Below, piece by piece: positions 46,792 through 54,722 of a stretch of DNA of 64,000 nucleotides (its first letter is position 1; every line of letters starts with the position of its first letter). The translations under genes and the position numbers were made by a program. The notes under the pieces are model-generated. The model was not told the origin of the DNA, made no database searches, and saw nothing but the letters and a program-made list of their open reading frames with translations. The DNA lies in the NCBI RefSeq assembly GCF_019656075.1, contig NZ_BPKZ01000008.1:1-64000 (forward strand), written 5' to 3'. Source of the DNA: Leuconostoc palmae. Its GTDB lineage: Bacteria; Bacillota; Bacilli; Lactobacillales; Lactobacillaceae.

Positions 46792-47979
46792 ATGACTAAT
46801 AAATTTAACACAAAAAATTATGATTATTTGATTGTTGGTGCTGGCCCGTTTGGAATGGTGTTTGCCTATGAAGCCGCAAAACGTGGAAAGAAATCTTTGG
46901 TAGTTGAAAAAAGATCACATATTGCAGGTAATATGCATACGCATACTGAAAATGGTGTAACTGTACACGATTTTGGCGCACATATATTCCATACTGATAA
47001 CAAAGAGGTCTGGGACTATATTCGCCATTTCGCTGAGTTTAATGGTTATCAAAATCAAGTTATTGCTAACTATAAAGGGACATTGTATAATCTACCCTTT
47101 AATATGAACACATTTTATCAAATGTGGGGAACTAAGACGCCAGCAGAAGCTCAAGAAAAAATAGCAGAACAAAAGTCAGTGGCGTTAAAAGATATGGGCG
47201 ATCGTCAGCCTAGAAATCTAGAAGAACAGGCAATATCCTTGATTGGTACTGATATCTATGAAAAATTGATTAAAGGATATACAGAAAAGCAGTGGGGACG
47301 TAAAGCTACAGAGTTACCAGCATTTATTATTAAACGGTTACCAGTAAGATTCATTTATGATAATAATTACTTTAACCATCGATATCAAGGTATTCCTGTG
47401 GGGGGATATACTCAGATTTTTGAGCGCATGCTAGACGAATCTAATGGGTTAATTGACGTTTTGACAGATACAGATTTCTTTGATCATAAAGAAACGCTGA
47501 TGTCTGAATTTTCTCGCATTTTGTATACTGGTATGATTGATCAATTCTTTGACTACAAATTTGGTGAACTGGAATATCGTTCATTGAGATTTGAACATGA
47601 ATTGATTGATTCTGAAAATTATCAAGGAAATGCTGTTATAAATTATACTGATTCTGAAACACCGTATACACGTGTTATGGAGTGGAAGCATTTTGATGGT
47701 TTAGCGGATGAACATAAAACGATTATTACACGTGAATATCCACAAGAATGGGATCGTTCTAAAGAAGCTTATTATCCCGTAAACGATGAAAAAAATACAG
47801 CTATTTATAAGCAGTATGCCCAAGAAGCACGTAATAATCATCCGGAAATTATTTTTGGTGGCAGACTAGGTAAGTATCGTTACTTTGATATGGATCAGGT
47901 ATTTAATGATGCATTGAACACCGTTAGAGAAGAATTTAACCTACCATCAAAATTCAATTTTGCTCATGATGAGGTATAA
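46792..47979 (+). CDS. glf: UDP-galactopyranose mutase
   Basis: Glf is a flavoenzyme that converts UDP-galactopyranose to UDP-galactofuranose. The 395-residue protein has the FAD dinucleotide motif LIVGAGPFGMVFAYEAAKRG (about residues 14-33), the HDFGAHIFHTDN segment (about 58-69), YTEKQWGR and the C-terminal RLGKYRYFDMDQ. A TATAAT box lies 9 nt upstream, so the 5' leader would be only a few bases. Its presence shows that the glycan made here contains galactofuranose. Confidence 0.96.
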   Translation: MTNKFNTKNYDYLIVGAGPFGMVFAYEAAKRGKKSLVVEKRSHIAGNMHTHTENGVTVHDFGAHIFHTDNKEVWDYIRHFAEFNGYQNQVIANYKGTLYNLPFNMNTFYQMWGTKTPAEAQEKIAEQKSVALKDMGDRQPRNLEEQAISLIGTDIYEKLIKGYTEKQWGRKATELPAFIIKRLPVRFIYDNNYFNHRYQGIPVGGYTQIFERMLDESNGLIDVLTDTDFFDHKETLMSEFSRILYTGMIDQFFDYKFGELEYRSLRFEHELIDSENYQGNAVINYTDSETPYTRVMEWKHFDGLADEHKTIITREYPQEWDRSKEAYYPVNDEKNTAIYKQYAQEARNNHPEIIFGGRLGKYRYFDMDQVFNDALNTVREEFNLPSKFNFAHDEV

Positions 47980-47991
47980 AACCGACTCAAT

Positions 47992-48009
47992 ACACCTACA
48001 TTTAGGTGT
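47992..48009 (+). repeat. hairpin between glf and the GtrB-like gene
   Basis: ACACCTA-CATT-TAGGTGT is a perfect 7-bp stem without a T-tract, so termination is unlikely. Confidence 0.35.
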
Positions 48010-48033
48010 GTACATACATTAATAGGACGAACT

Positions 48034-48984
48034 ATGGCTACAGATACTTCAAAAAATCAAGAACATATTCTATCAATTATCGTTCCTGTTCATAACGAAG
48101 AGGAAACAGTTGAAATTTTTTATAACGCTATTGAATCCTTGAAAGATAAATTACAAATGGCAGTTCATTACCATTTTATAGACGATGGTTCTTCTGATAA
48201 TACGCTATCAATTATTAGACACCTCAGTCAACAGGATAAAAACATTCATTATATTAGTTTTTCTAGAAATTTTGGAAAAGAAGCTGGCTTGTATGCAGGT
48301 CTAAAACAAGCTGACGGTGATTACGTTGCTGTGATGGATGTTGACCTCCAGGATCCACCAGAATTATTACCTGAGATGTTGATGTCTGTACAAAATGGTG
48401 ATTTTGATGCTGTTGGGACACGGCGATCTAATCGTGATGGCGAGGCTAAACTGAGATCCTGGTTTTCAACACAGTTTTATGTTTGGATGAATAAAATTAG
48501 TCAGACACAATTAGTTGATGGTGCACGAGACTATCGAGTAATGACTAGGCAAATGGTTAATGCAATTTTAGAACTTAGTGAAAATCAACGCTTTAGTAAA
48601 GGAATATTTAGCTGGGTAGGTTTTAAAACTAAATATATATCTTTTGAAAATCGTGAACGTGTGGCAGGTAATACTTCATGGTCGTTTTGGTCACTTATGA
48701 AGTATGCAGTTGAAGGGATTGTGTCATTTTCAACTGTGCCATTGACTATAATTACCCTAGTAGGATTTTTATCATTTTTGATTTCAATAGTGAGTGCTGT
48801 TTTTATTGTACTGCGTGCACTTATAAGTAATAATAGTGTGGCTGGTTGGCCGTCAATGGTAACAATTATCCTGTTTATTGGTGGCATACAGTTATTAAGT
48901 CTTGGTGTTATAGGACGGTACATCGCAGCTATATTCCTAGAAACAAAACGTAGGCCAATATTTATTTCAAAAGAAGAAAAATAA
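48034..48984 (+). CDS. polyprenyl-phosphate glycosyltransferase, GtrB/CsbB type
   Basis: The 316-residue GT2 enzyme has the DPM1-like domain IIVPVHNEEETV (about residues 16-27), DDGSSDNTL, the catalytic MDVDLQDPPEL (about 105-115) and two C-terminal membrane helices (about 232-260 and 273-298). Such enzymes make a lipid-linked sugar, often undecaprenyl-P-glucose or -GlcNAc, for decorating teichoic acids or wall glycans outside the cell. AGGACG precedes the ATG. A partner flippase (GtrA) and GT-C enzyme are not adjacent. Confidence 0.88.
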   Translation: MATDTSKNQEHILSIIVPVHNEEETVEIFYNAIESLKDKLQMAVHYHFIDDGSSDNTLSIIRHLSQQDKNIHYISFSRNFGKEAGLYAGLKQADGDYVAVMDVDLQDPPELLPEMLMSVQNGDFDAVGTRRSNRDGEAKLRSWFSTQFYVWMNKISQTQLVDGARDYRVMTRQMVNAILELSENQRFSKGIFSWVGFKTKYISFENRERVAGNTSWSFWSLMKYAVEGIVSFSTVPLTIITLVGFLSFLISIVSAVFIVLRALISNNSVAGWPSMVTIILFIGGIQLLSLGVIGRYIAAIFLETKRRPIFISKEEK

Positions 48985-49002
48985 ATTACAAAGGTTACAA
49001 TA

Positions 49003-49434
49003 ATGAGAAGAGTTATAACTTATGGTACTTTTGATATGTTGCACTATGGACATATTAACTTGTTAAAACGTGCTAGAGACTTAGGTGATTATTTAATTGT
49101 TGCGCTATCAACAGATGAGTTTAATTTATTATCGAAAAATAAAAAAACTTATTTTTCGTATGAAAAACGTAAGCAGTTACTGGAAGCAATACGCTACGTC
49201 GATTTGGTGATTCCTGAAAACGCCTGGGATCAAAAGGTGTCAGATATTAAACTTTATCAAATTGATACATTCGTCATGGGAGATGATTGGACTGGTCAAT
49301 TTGACTTTATTAGTGAAGAAACAGATGCAGAAGTTGTTTATTTAGAAAGAACACCGGAAATTTCAACAACTCAAATCAAAGAAGATTTAAATGCTGAAAA
49401 TTTGGCAACGGAACATGAGTCTAAAATTCAATAG
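49003..49434 (+). CDS. tagD: glycerol-3-phosphate cytidylyltransferase
   Basis: TagD makes CDP-glycerol, the precursor of poly(glycerol phosphate) teichoic acid or glycerol-phosphate decoration. The 143-residue protein has TYGTFDMLHYGHINLL (about residues 6-21, with the HxGH motif) and the signature RTPEISTTQIK (about 115-125). It directly follows the GtrB-like gene with a good spacing. CDP-glycerol polymerase genes are not in this window. Confidence 0.93.
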   Translation: MRRVITYGTFDMLHYGHINLLKRARDLGDYLIVALSTDEFNLLSKNKKTYFSYEKRKQLLEAIRYVDLVIPENAWDQKVSDIKLYQIDTFVMGDDWTGQFDFISEETDAEVVYLERTPEISTTQIKEDLNAENLATEHESKIQ

Positions 49435-49441
49435 TTACTTT

Positions 49442-49466
49442 AAAAGACGTTAGGTCTTTTTTTAAT
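49442..49466 (+). terminator. terminator after tagD
   Basis: AAAAGAC-GTTAG-GTCTTTT is followed by TTTAAT. It is short and may be partial. Confidence 0.7.
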
Positions 49467-49495
49467 ATTTAAATAAAATAACTAGAGGAAATTTA

Positions 49496-50413
49496 ATGGT
49501 TAATAATCAAAAAGTCTCGGCAGTTATTGTGACATACAATCGACTGAATTTATTGAAAAGTGCAATTGAAAGTGTTTTAAAACAGAAAAGTAAGACTTTG
49601 AAACATCTTATAATCATAAATGGTGCGAGTACAGATGGCACTGGTGAATATTTAGATAGCATTGATGATAAGCGAATTATTATTGAACATTTACCGAAAA
49701 ATATCGGTGGTGCAGGTGGATTCAACAGAGGGATTAGATTATTTTTTGAGCAGACACAAGATGATTTTGTTTGGGTTATGGATGATGATGCATTACCGGA
49801 AGAAAATGCTTTGAGTGAATTGATGGAAATGTTCAAGAATAATGTACAAGCTGGCTGGGGAGCTAGTAAAGTTATTTGGACAGACGGTAATTGGTCCAAA
49901 ATGAATGTACCAGCAGCTCTCCAAGATGGTTCTTCAGGTATTTTAAATAATAACACTGAATGGGTGAAACTTAGAAACGCTACTTTTGTGTCAACAATTT
50001 TCAAACGAGAAGTTGTCCAGGCTATTGGATTACCTCAAAAAGAATATTTCGTTTGGGGAGATGATATTGAGTATACAGATAGAGCAGCAAGAGTAGCAGA
50101 GGGCATTTTTGTACGTAGTTCGATTGTTGTTCATGCTAGTCAAACTAATGCTAGTCCTGGAGCCATTTTTAACGAAAATAATCAGAATCGTTTACCAAGA
50201 TATTTATATGAGTATCGAAATCGTATTCTGACATCGCGTCGGCGAAAATCTGCTGTAAGACTAACTAAAACATTGGCGCATACTGGCATAGATTTTGTGA
50301 AGACACTGTTTTGGCCGAAAGTGAAATACCGTAATGAAAAACTAAAAATTATCATTAAAGGCACAATGAACGGTGCTAAATTCAATCCAAAGATTGAATA
50401 TTTGAGAAAATAG
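49496..50413 (+). CDS. GlfT-like glycosyltransferase, probable galactofuranosyltransferase
   Basis: The 305-residue GT2 enzyme has VSAVIVTYNRLNLLKSAIES (about residues 7-26), the GGAGGFNRG motif shared with mycobacterial and streptococcal galactofuranosyl and rhamnosyl transferases (about 75-83), a metal-binding VWVMDDDALPE (about 96-106) and the WGDDIEYTDRA acceptor-site motif. No membrane segment is seen. With glf nearby it probably adds galactofuranose to a wall polymer. GAGG precedes the ATG. The protein has a basic C-terminus. Confidence 0.83.
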   Translation: MVNNQKVSAVIVTYNRLNLLKSAIESVLKQKSKTLKHLIIINGASTDGTGEYLDSIDDKRIIIEHLPKNIGGAGGFNRGIRLFFEQTQDDFVWVMDDDALPEENALSELMEMFKNNVQAGWGASKVIWTDGNWSKMNVPAALQDGSSGILNNNTEWVKLRNATFVSTIFKREVVQAIGLPQKEYFVWGDDIEYTDRAARVAEGIFVRSSIVVHASQTNASPGAIFNENNQNRLPRYLYEYRNRILTSRRRKSAVRLTKTLAHTGIDFVKTLFWPKVKYRNEKLKIIIKGTMNGAKFNPKIEYLRK

Positions 50414-50468
50414 AAAGTATAAATGTTAAAATAAATAAGTAGTTAGTTGTGACTGTATCAAATTAATT

Positions 50469-50499
50469 CGTTCATCTTTGTAGATGAACGGATTTTTAT
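50469..50499 (+). terminator. hairpin before the purine permease gene (terminator or attenuator)
   Basis: CGTTCATC-TTTGTA-GATGAACG has an 8-bp stem followed by GATTTTTAT. It stands between the end of the glycan cluster and the permease ribosome binding site (GGAG at 50507-50510). A possible promoter (TTGAGA, 19-bp spacer, TAAAAT at 50427-50432) lies upstream of it. It may terminate the glycan cluster, or attenuate the permease. Confidence 0.55.
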
Positions 50500-50518
50500 A
50501 TGAAATGGAGAAAGACAC

Positions 50519-51970
50519 GTGTCTAATTTTTTTAAGTTGAAAGAGAATAAAACAACAATACGTCAAGAAGTATTGGCAGGCATTACGACATTTGTATCAA
50601 TGGCGTACATTTTCTTTTTAAATCCACAAATACTGGGACAATCTGGTATGCCAGCTCAAGCAGTATTTTTAGCAGCAATTATTGTTGCCGTTTTTGGAAC
50701 ATTATTTATGGGTCTCTTTGCAAATGTTCCTTTTGCCTTAGCACCGGGAATTGGGATGCAGGCGTATTTTACTTATACAATTGTTTTTGGATTTGGATTC
50801 AGCTGGCAACAAGCGCTTGCAATTGTCTTTTTAGTCGGTGTTGTGGATATTATTATTACTTTAACACATGGACGTAGAGCTATTGTCAAAGGAATTCCAA
50901 AAGAGTTAAAAGCAGCTATTGGCGGTGGGATTGGTATGTTTGTCACCTATATTGGCTTAAAAAATGCTGGATTTCTAAATTTTTTAATTGATGGTAATAA
51001 TATCAAATTACTAAATGATAAACCATATGATGGTAAATCTGAAGTAATAGTGCATTCAATTTTAGCCAATGGTAGCATTACACCAGAGTTGACCAAGTTT
51101 AATGATCATTCAGTTTTATTGGCCTTAATAGGGTTTATTTTATTATTAATTTTGGTTATTAGAAAAGTACCTGGAGCATTTTTAATAACGTTAATTGTTA
51201 CAACATTGGTAGGAATACCTATGGGGGTTACTAATACACATATACAATCAGGAACTTCTATTGGGTCAGCATTCTCTTCACTAGGCTCTATATTTGGTCA
51301 AGCATTAGGATCAAAAGGAATTGGCTCCTTATTTACAAACTGGCATCATGCTTCATTAGCTATCATCACTATTTTTGCCATGGGATTGACTGGTTTATTT
51401 GATGCTATTGGGACTTTAATTGGTATTGGGAATCAAACAGGTATTTTTTCTCAGGCAGATACTAAATCTTTTGAAGAGGATAAAGGATTTAATTCTAAAA
51501 TGGATCGCGCGTTAGTAGTAGACACATTTACTACTGCTTTTGCAGGAATTGCTGGGACATCAAATACAACAACCTTTATCGAATCTGCAGCAGGTGTTGC
51601 AGCAGGTGCAAGAACTGGGCTTGCCAATGTCGTCACTGCTGTCGGATTTTTGGCCATGATTATTTTTGCACCATTTGTTGGTGTTGTACCAGCTGCTGCA
51701 ACATCTCCTTTGCTTATTTTAGTTGGTATTATGATGATGGGTGAATTCAAAAAAATATCTTGGGAAAATATTGAAATCGCTATTCCTGCCTTTTTCACAT
51801 CTATTTTTATGGCATTTTCTTATTCTATTTCATATGGCATTGCTGCAGGATTTTTGTTTTTTATTATTGTTAAATTAGCTTTAGGAAAAGTAAAAGACAT
51901 CTCTCCTGTTATAATCGTTGTGTCAATATTCTTTTTAATTAATTTTGTTGTGTTAGCATTTATGTCCTGA
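50519..51970 (+). CDS. guanine/hypoxanthine permease (NCS2, AzgA type)
   Basis: This proton symporter takes up hypoxanthine, guanine or adenine. The 483-residue protein has about 12-14 membrane helices. Family motifs include EVLAGITTFVSMAYIFFLNP (about residues 18-37), GIGMQAYFTYT (about 79-89), the GLTGLFDAIGTLIGIGNQTG segment (about 286-305) and GTSNTTTFIESAAGVAAGAR (about 343-362). The start is a GTG. It is of the AzgA/PbuG type rather than PbuX/UraA. Confidence 0.92.
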   Translation: MSNFFKLKENKTTIRQEVLAGITTFVSMAYIFFLNPQILGQSGMPAQAVFLAAIIVAVFGTLFMGLFANVPFALAPGIGMQAYFTYTIVFGFGFSWQQALAIVFLVGVVDIIITLTHGRRAIVKGIPKELKAAIGGGIGMFVTYIGLKNAGFLNFLIDGNNIKLLNDKPYDGKSEVIVHSILANGSITPELTKFNDHSVLLALIGFILLLILVIRKVPGAFLITLIVTTLVGIPMGVTNTHIQSGTSIGSAFSSLGSIFGQALGSKGIGSLFTNWHHASLAIITIFAMGLTGLFDAIGTLIGIGNQTGIFSQADTKSFEEDKGFNSKMDRALVVDTFTTAFAGIAGTSNTTTFIESAAGVAAGARTGLANVVTAVGFLAMIIFAPFVGVVPAAATSPLLILVGIMMMGEFKKISWENIEIAIPAFFTSIFMAFSYSISYGIAAGFLFFIIVKLALGKVKDISPVIIVVSIFFLINFVVLAFMS

Positions 51971-51991
51971 ACTTGTGGCAAGTATATCTAC

Positions 51992-52020
51992 AAAAAAACC
52001 GCCAATGAAGCGGTTTTTTT
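51992..52020 (+). terminator. terminator after the permease gene
   Basis: AAAAAAACCGC-CAATGAA-GCGGTTTTTTT forms an 11-bp stem. Its T-tract runs into the -10 region of the next gene. Confidence 0.9.
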
Positions 52021-52029
52021 TGATACAAT
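52021..52029 (+). promoter_or_regulatory. extended -10 box of the cold-shock-like gene, leaderless start
   Basis: TGA-TACAAT (52021-52029) is an extended -10 box. The ATG begins 6 nt later and has no ribosome binding site. The box follows directly on the terminator T-tract of the permease gene. Confidence 0.6.
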
Positions 52030-52035
52030 AATATT

Positions 52036-52260
52036 ATGAAAACAGGAATAGTAAAAATTTGGCAAAAAGAACGTGGATATGGCTATATTACACCAGATGA
52101 TGGCGGTAATGATGTCTTTGTTCACTTTAATGGTATAGATGTACCAGGATTTAAGGTTTTACAACAAGGCGAAAAAGTTAGTTATGTGCTTGTTCAGGGG
52201 TTTAAAGCACCGCAAGCTGCTCAAGTTAAGCCGATTATTAAGAAAGCATATGAAGTCTGA
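52036..52260 (+). CDS. cold-shock-domain protein
   Basis: Cold-shock proteins bind single-stranded RNA and DNA. The 74-residue sequence has a divergent RNP1, KERGYGYI (residues about 11-18), and RNP2-like DVFVHF (about 27-32), so the fold is recognisable. The usual Phe residues in RNP1 are replaced by Tyr. It overlaps nudF by one base (TGATGG), an unusual pairing, and is probably translated from a leaderless mRNA. Confidence 0.85.
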   Translation: MKTGIVKIWQKERGYGYITPDDGGNDVFVHFNGIDVPGFKVLQQGEKVSYVLVQGFKAPQAAQVKPIIKKAYEV

Positions 52261-52811
52261 TGGCAGAGCGTGAAATTATAATAAGTCGTGAGTCAGTATA
52301 TCATGGTCCGATATTTAATGTTGAAAAACAGCAAGTAAAGTTGTACAGTGGAGAGCAGTCACAACGTGATGTAGTACGTCATGTTCCTGCTGTTGCTATT
52401 ATTGCGTTAACTGATGATGATTGTATTATTTTAGAAAAGCAATATCGTGCGACTATTGAAGATTTTACACTTGAAATTCCAGCTGGTAAATTAGATGAAC
52501 GGGATTTTGATAGTCCACAACACGCTGTTTTGCGAGAGTTAAATGAAGAATTAAGAATGACTTCAAATGACATCAAACAAGCGGCTAGTTTCTATGAAAC
52601 AGTTGGCTTTTCTGATGCATATATGCATTTGTATATTGCACGTGAATTAAAAGATATTGATAAAAGTGAACAATTGCCACGTGATCTTGGTGAATCAATT
52701 GATTTAGTTACGTTGTCTTTTGAGGATATGAAATTTTTGTTTGATAACGGCAAGTTAACTGATCAGAAAACGATGACCGCTTTTCTATATTGGTCATACA
52801 TAAGAGGTTAA
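52260..52811 (+). CDS. nudF: Nudix hydrolase, ADP-ribose pyrophosphatase family
   Basis: This enzyme hydrolyses ADP-ribose, a by-product of NAD turnover, to AMP and ribose 5-phosphate. The 183-residue protein has the fold of the ADPRase branch and the Nudix box spanning GKLDERDFDSPQHAVLREL and NEELRM (about residues 79-103), with the R-E-L-N-E-E core intact. The family proline and Tyr segments (PAVAIIALTDDD, ETVGFSDAYMH) are present. It is fused in operon order with a cold-shock gene upstream and mtnN downstream. Confidence 0.9.
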   Translation: MAEREIIISRESVYHGPIFNVEKQQVKLYSGEQSQRDVVRHVPAVAIIALTDDDCIILEKQYRATIEDFTLEIPAGKLDERDFDSPQHAVLRELNEELRMTSNDIKQAASFYETVGFSDAYMHLYIARELKDIDKSEQLPRDLGESIDLVTLSFEDMKFLFDNGKLTDQKTMTAFLYWSYIRG

Positions 52812-52818
52812 ATTTAAT

Positions 52819-53115
52819 ATGTCTGACGAATTATCACGTAAATCCATAAAAAAAGAGCAAAAAAAACGAGAAAAAGAACGTAAACGTGTTGAAAAAGCTT
52901 ATGCTAAAGAACATCCTTTAAACATAACAGTTGTGTCACCAGAAACAAGAGAAGAAATGAGACTGACGCGAAAAGGACGTTATCAGCTTGGCTCTGATGG
53001 TAAATTAACACCACAAGGAAAATCTAAGAGATTAACTTATCGTTATAATCTCACAATTATTTTTTTAATTGTGTTGATTATAGCAACCTACGCCTATTTT
53101 TTTCTTGTAAATTAG
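52819..53115 (+). CDS. small membrane protein of unknown function
   Basis: The 98-residue protein has a highly charged, probably coiled N-terminus (residues 5-32, mostly Lys, Arg and Glu), a middle section with RLTRKGRYQLGSDGKLTPQG and one C-terminal membrane helix (about residues 77-96, LTIIFLIVLIIATYAYFFLV). The cytoplasmic part would be on the inside. It lies between nudF and mtnN, a position I recall for unnamed proteins in related genomes. No function can be assigned. Confidence 0.7.
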   Translation: MSDELSRKSIKKEQKKREKERKRVEKAYAKEHPLNITVVSPETREEMRLTRKGRYQLGSDGKLTPQGKSKRLTYRYNLTIIFLIVLIIATYAYFFLVN

Positions 53116-53165
53116 TTTGAAAATAAACATGACATGTATAACAACTTGAAAGGCAACGAATCAAA

Positions 53166-53840
53166 ATGAAAATTGGCATTATTACTCCCATGGCTGAAGA
53201 AAAAGTAGCTTTAATAGCTGCTTTAGAAAATATTGTTACAAAACAACATGGAGGAACAGAAATCACCTCTGGAATTTATAAAAATCATGAGGTTGTACTG
53301 ACTGAATCCGGTATTGGGAAAGTTGCGGCAGCTTCAGCAACCACAGTTATGATTAATGAATTTAAACCTGAGTTAATTGTTAATACAGGATCAGCTGGAG
53401 CTTTGGATGCCACACTTAAAATTGGTGATGAGGTTATTGGCACAAAAGTTGCGTATTTCGACGTTGATGTTACTGTGTTTGGTTATGAATTTGGTCAATT
53501 ACCTAACCAACCATTATATTTTGAAGCAGATAAAAAAGTTGTCAATGATTTTAAAGCGATAACAGATGTCAAAACAGGATTAATTGTTTCTGGTGATCAG
53601 TTTGTCCAAGAACAGGCGAAGAAGCAAATTTTGTCTCATTTTCCAAAAGCGTTAGTTGCTGAAATGGAAGCGGCAGCTGTTGCACAAGTATCGCAACAAT
53701 ATAAAACACCATTCATCATCTTAAGAGGTGTTTCAGACTTAGCAAATGGTGATTCAGGTATTGTTTTTGACGACTACGTTATTGAGGCAGGACGTGCTTC
53801 TGCTAAACTGTTACTGGCTTATCTTGATTCACAAGTATAG
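53166..53840 (+). CDS. mtnN: 5'-methylthioadenosine/S-adenosylhomocysteine nucleosidase
   Basis: MtnN (Pfs) cleaves adenine from methylthioadenosine and S-adenosylhomocysteine, recycling methyl-donor waste and feeding the AI-2 pathway. The 224-residue protein starts KIGIITPMAEEK (about residues 2-13), has TESGIGKVAAAS and the catalytic ALVAEMEAAAVAQVSQQY and RGVSDLA segments. A ribosome binding site, GAAAGG, lies 11 nt before the ATG. A strong terminator follows. Confidence 0.95.
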   Translation: MKIGIITPMAEEKVALIAALENIVTKQHGGTEITSGIYKNHEVVLTESGIGKVAAASATTVMINEFKPELIVNTGSAGALDATLKIGDEVIGTKVAYFDVDVTVFGYEFGQLPNQPLYFEADKKVVNDFKAITDVKTGLIVSGDQFVQEQAKKQILSHFPKALVAEMEAAAVAQVSQQYKTPFIILRGVSDLANGDSGIVFDDYVIEAGRASAKLLLAYLDSQV

Positions 53841-53842
53841 GT

Positions 53843-53866
53843 AAGACCGCTTAAGCGGTCTTTTGT
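53843..53866 (+). terminator. terminator after mtnN
   Basis: The perfect 20-bp palindrome AAGACCGCTTAAGCGGTCTT is followed by TTTG. Confidence 0.8.
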
Positions 53867-53921
53867 ATTCTAAGCAGACGGAAAAAACAACACAAATACT
53901 GAGGAGTTTAAATAGTTTACA

Positions 53922-54578
53922 ATGATAGCAAGTTACAATCAAGAGGCATTGGGAGATGTCTTAGTCATTATTTTAAAACCAAATGCACAAAAACAATCTA
54001 TAACCTCTACCGAATCAGTCACTCGAATTCAAGATACAGATACTGATATCGCTACCGGTTTTAACTTTTTTGGTATTGGTGAATTATTAAATCTTACCAA
54101 TCAAAAAGGACAAATCACTTTAACATCCGAACAAATAAATAAACTTAATAAGGTACTATCTGAAAATGGATTTGATGATCAATTAGTTTTGGAGTCAAAT
54201 AAATTAGTCATTGGTCGTGTTGTTGAGATGACGGTTCATCCTGACTCTGATCATCTTCACATTACACAAACTGAAGTTGGACAAGGTAAGACCTTACAAA
54301 TCGTTTCTGGTTCACCAAACATGCGTGAAAATATTTTTGTTGTTGTCGCTCAACCTGGGACAATGATGCCATCTGGTGCTATTATTTGGGACGGTGCCCT
54401 AAGAGGAGTTGATTCAAGTGGGATGATTGTATCTGGACGTGAATTACACTTACCTCAAGCGCCTGATAAACCCGGTGCACTAGTGTTACCCAATGATTTC
54501 GGAAAAGTAGGCGAGGTGTTTGACTTTGAAAAAGCAAATAATCTTTATACTGATCATCTAGTTGATTTGGATTATTAA
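53922..54578 (+). CDS. ytpR: YtpR-like tRNA-binding-domain protein
   Basis: This 218-residue protein has an N-terminal DUF4479 domain (about residues 1-95) and a C-terminal OB-fold related to the EMAP II/PheT tRNA-binding domain (about 98-200), with VIGRVVEMTVHPDSDHLHIT (about 97-116) and RGVDSSGMIVSGREL (about 161-175). The role is unknown, and such proteins sit next to trigger or murC genes in many Firmicutes. AGGAG lies 15 nt before the ATG, which is far, with an in-frame TAG between. Confidence 0.85.
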   Translation: MIASYNQEALGDVLVIILKPNAQKQSITSTESVTRIQDTDTDIATGFNFFGIGELLNLTNQKGQITLTSEQINKLNKVLSENGFDDQLVLESNKLVIGRVVEMTVHPDSDHLHITQTEVGQGKTLQIVSGSPNMRENIFVVVAQPGTMMPSGAIIWDGALRGVDSSGMIVSGRELHLPQAPDKPGALVLPNDFGKVGEVFDFEKANNLYTDHLVDLDY

Positions 54579-54581
54579 ACT

Positions 54582-54722
54582 ATGTTAAGACAAAAAATGA
54601 CAAATTCACATCGTATTTATCGTACATTGAATGATGAAAATATGTATTACAAGAAAATAATATTTGAATTGCGTAAGGGTGAATTACAGTATTTTACATT
54701 TGTGTCCAGTGAGGTAAAGTAA
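54582..54722 (+). CDS. small protein between ytpR and murC
   Basis: A 46-residue frame begins ATG 3 nt after the ytpR stop and ends in TAA overlapping the murC start. The product, starting MLRQKMTNSHRIYRTLNDE, is basic and charged, with about a third hydrophobic aromatic residues near its end (LQYFTFVSSEVK). It has no ribosome binding site of its own, so it would be translated by coupling. The murC ribosome binding site (GAGG) lies inside it. I do not know a homologue. Confidence 0.55.
   Translation: MLRQKMTNSHRIYRTLNDENMYYKKIIFELRKGELQYFTFVSSEVK

Noticed and set aside
49507-50004. 165-codon minus-strand frame in the GlfT-like gene
   Set aside because: The plus strand encodes a complete GT2 enzyme here with all motifs. 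The reverse frame has no family features.
51451-51798. 115-codon minus-strand frame in the purine permease
   Set aside because: It overlaps conserved permease motifs and has no ribosome binding site.
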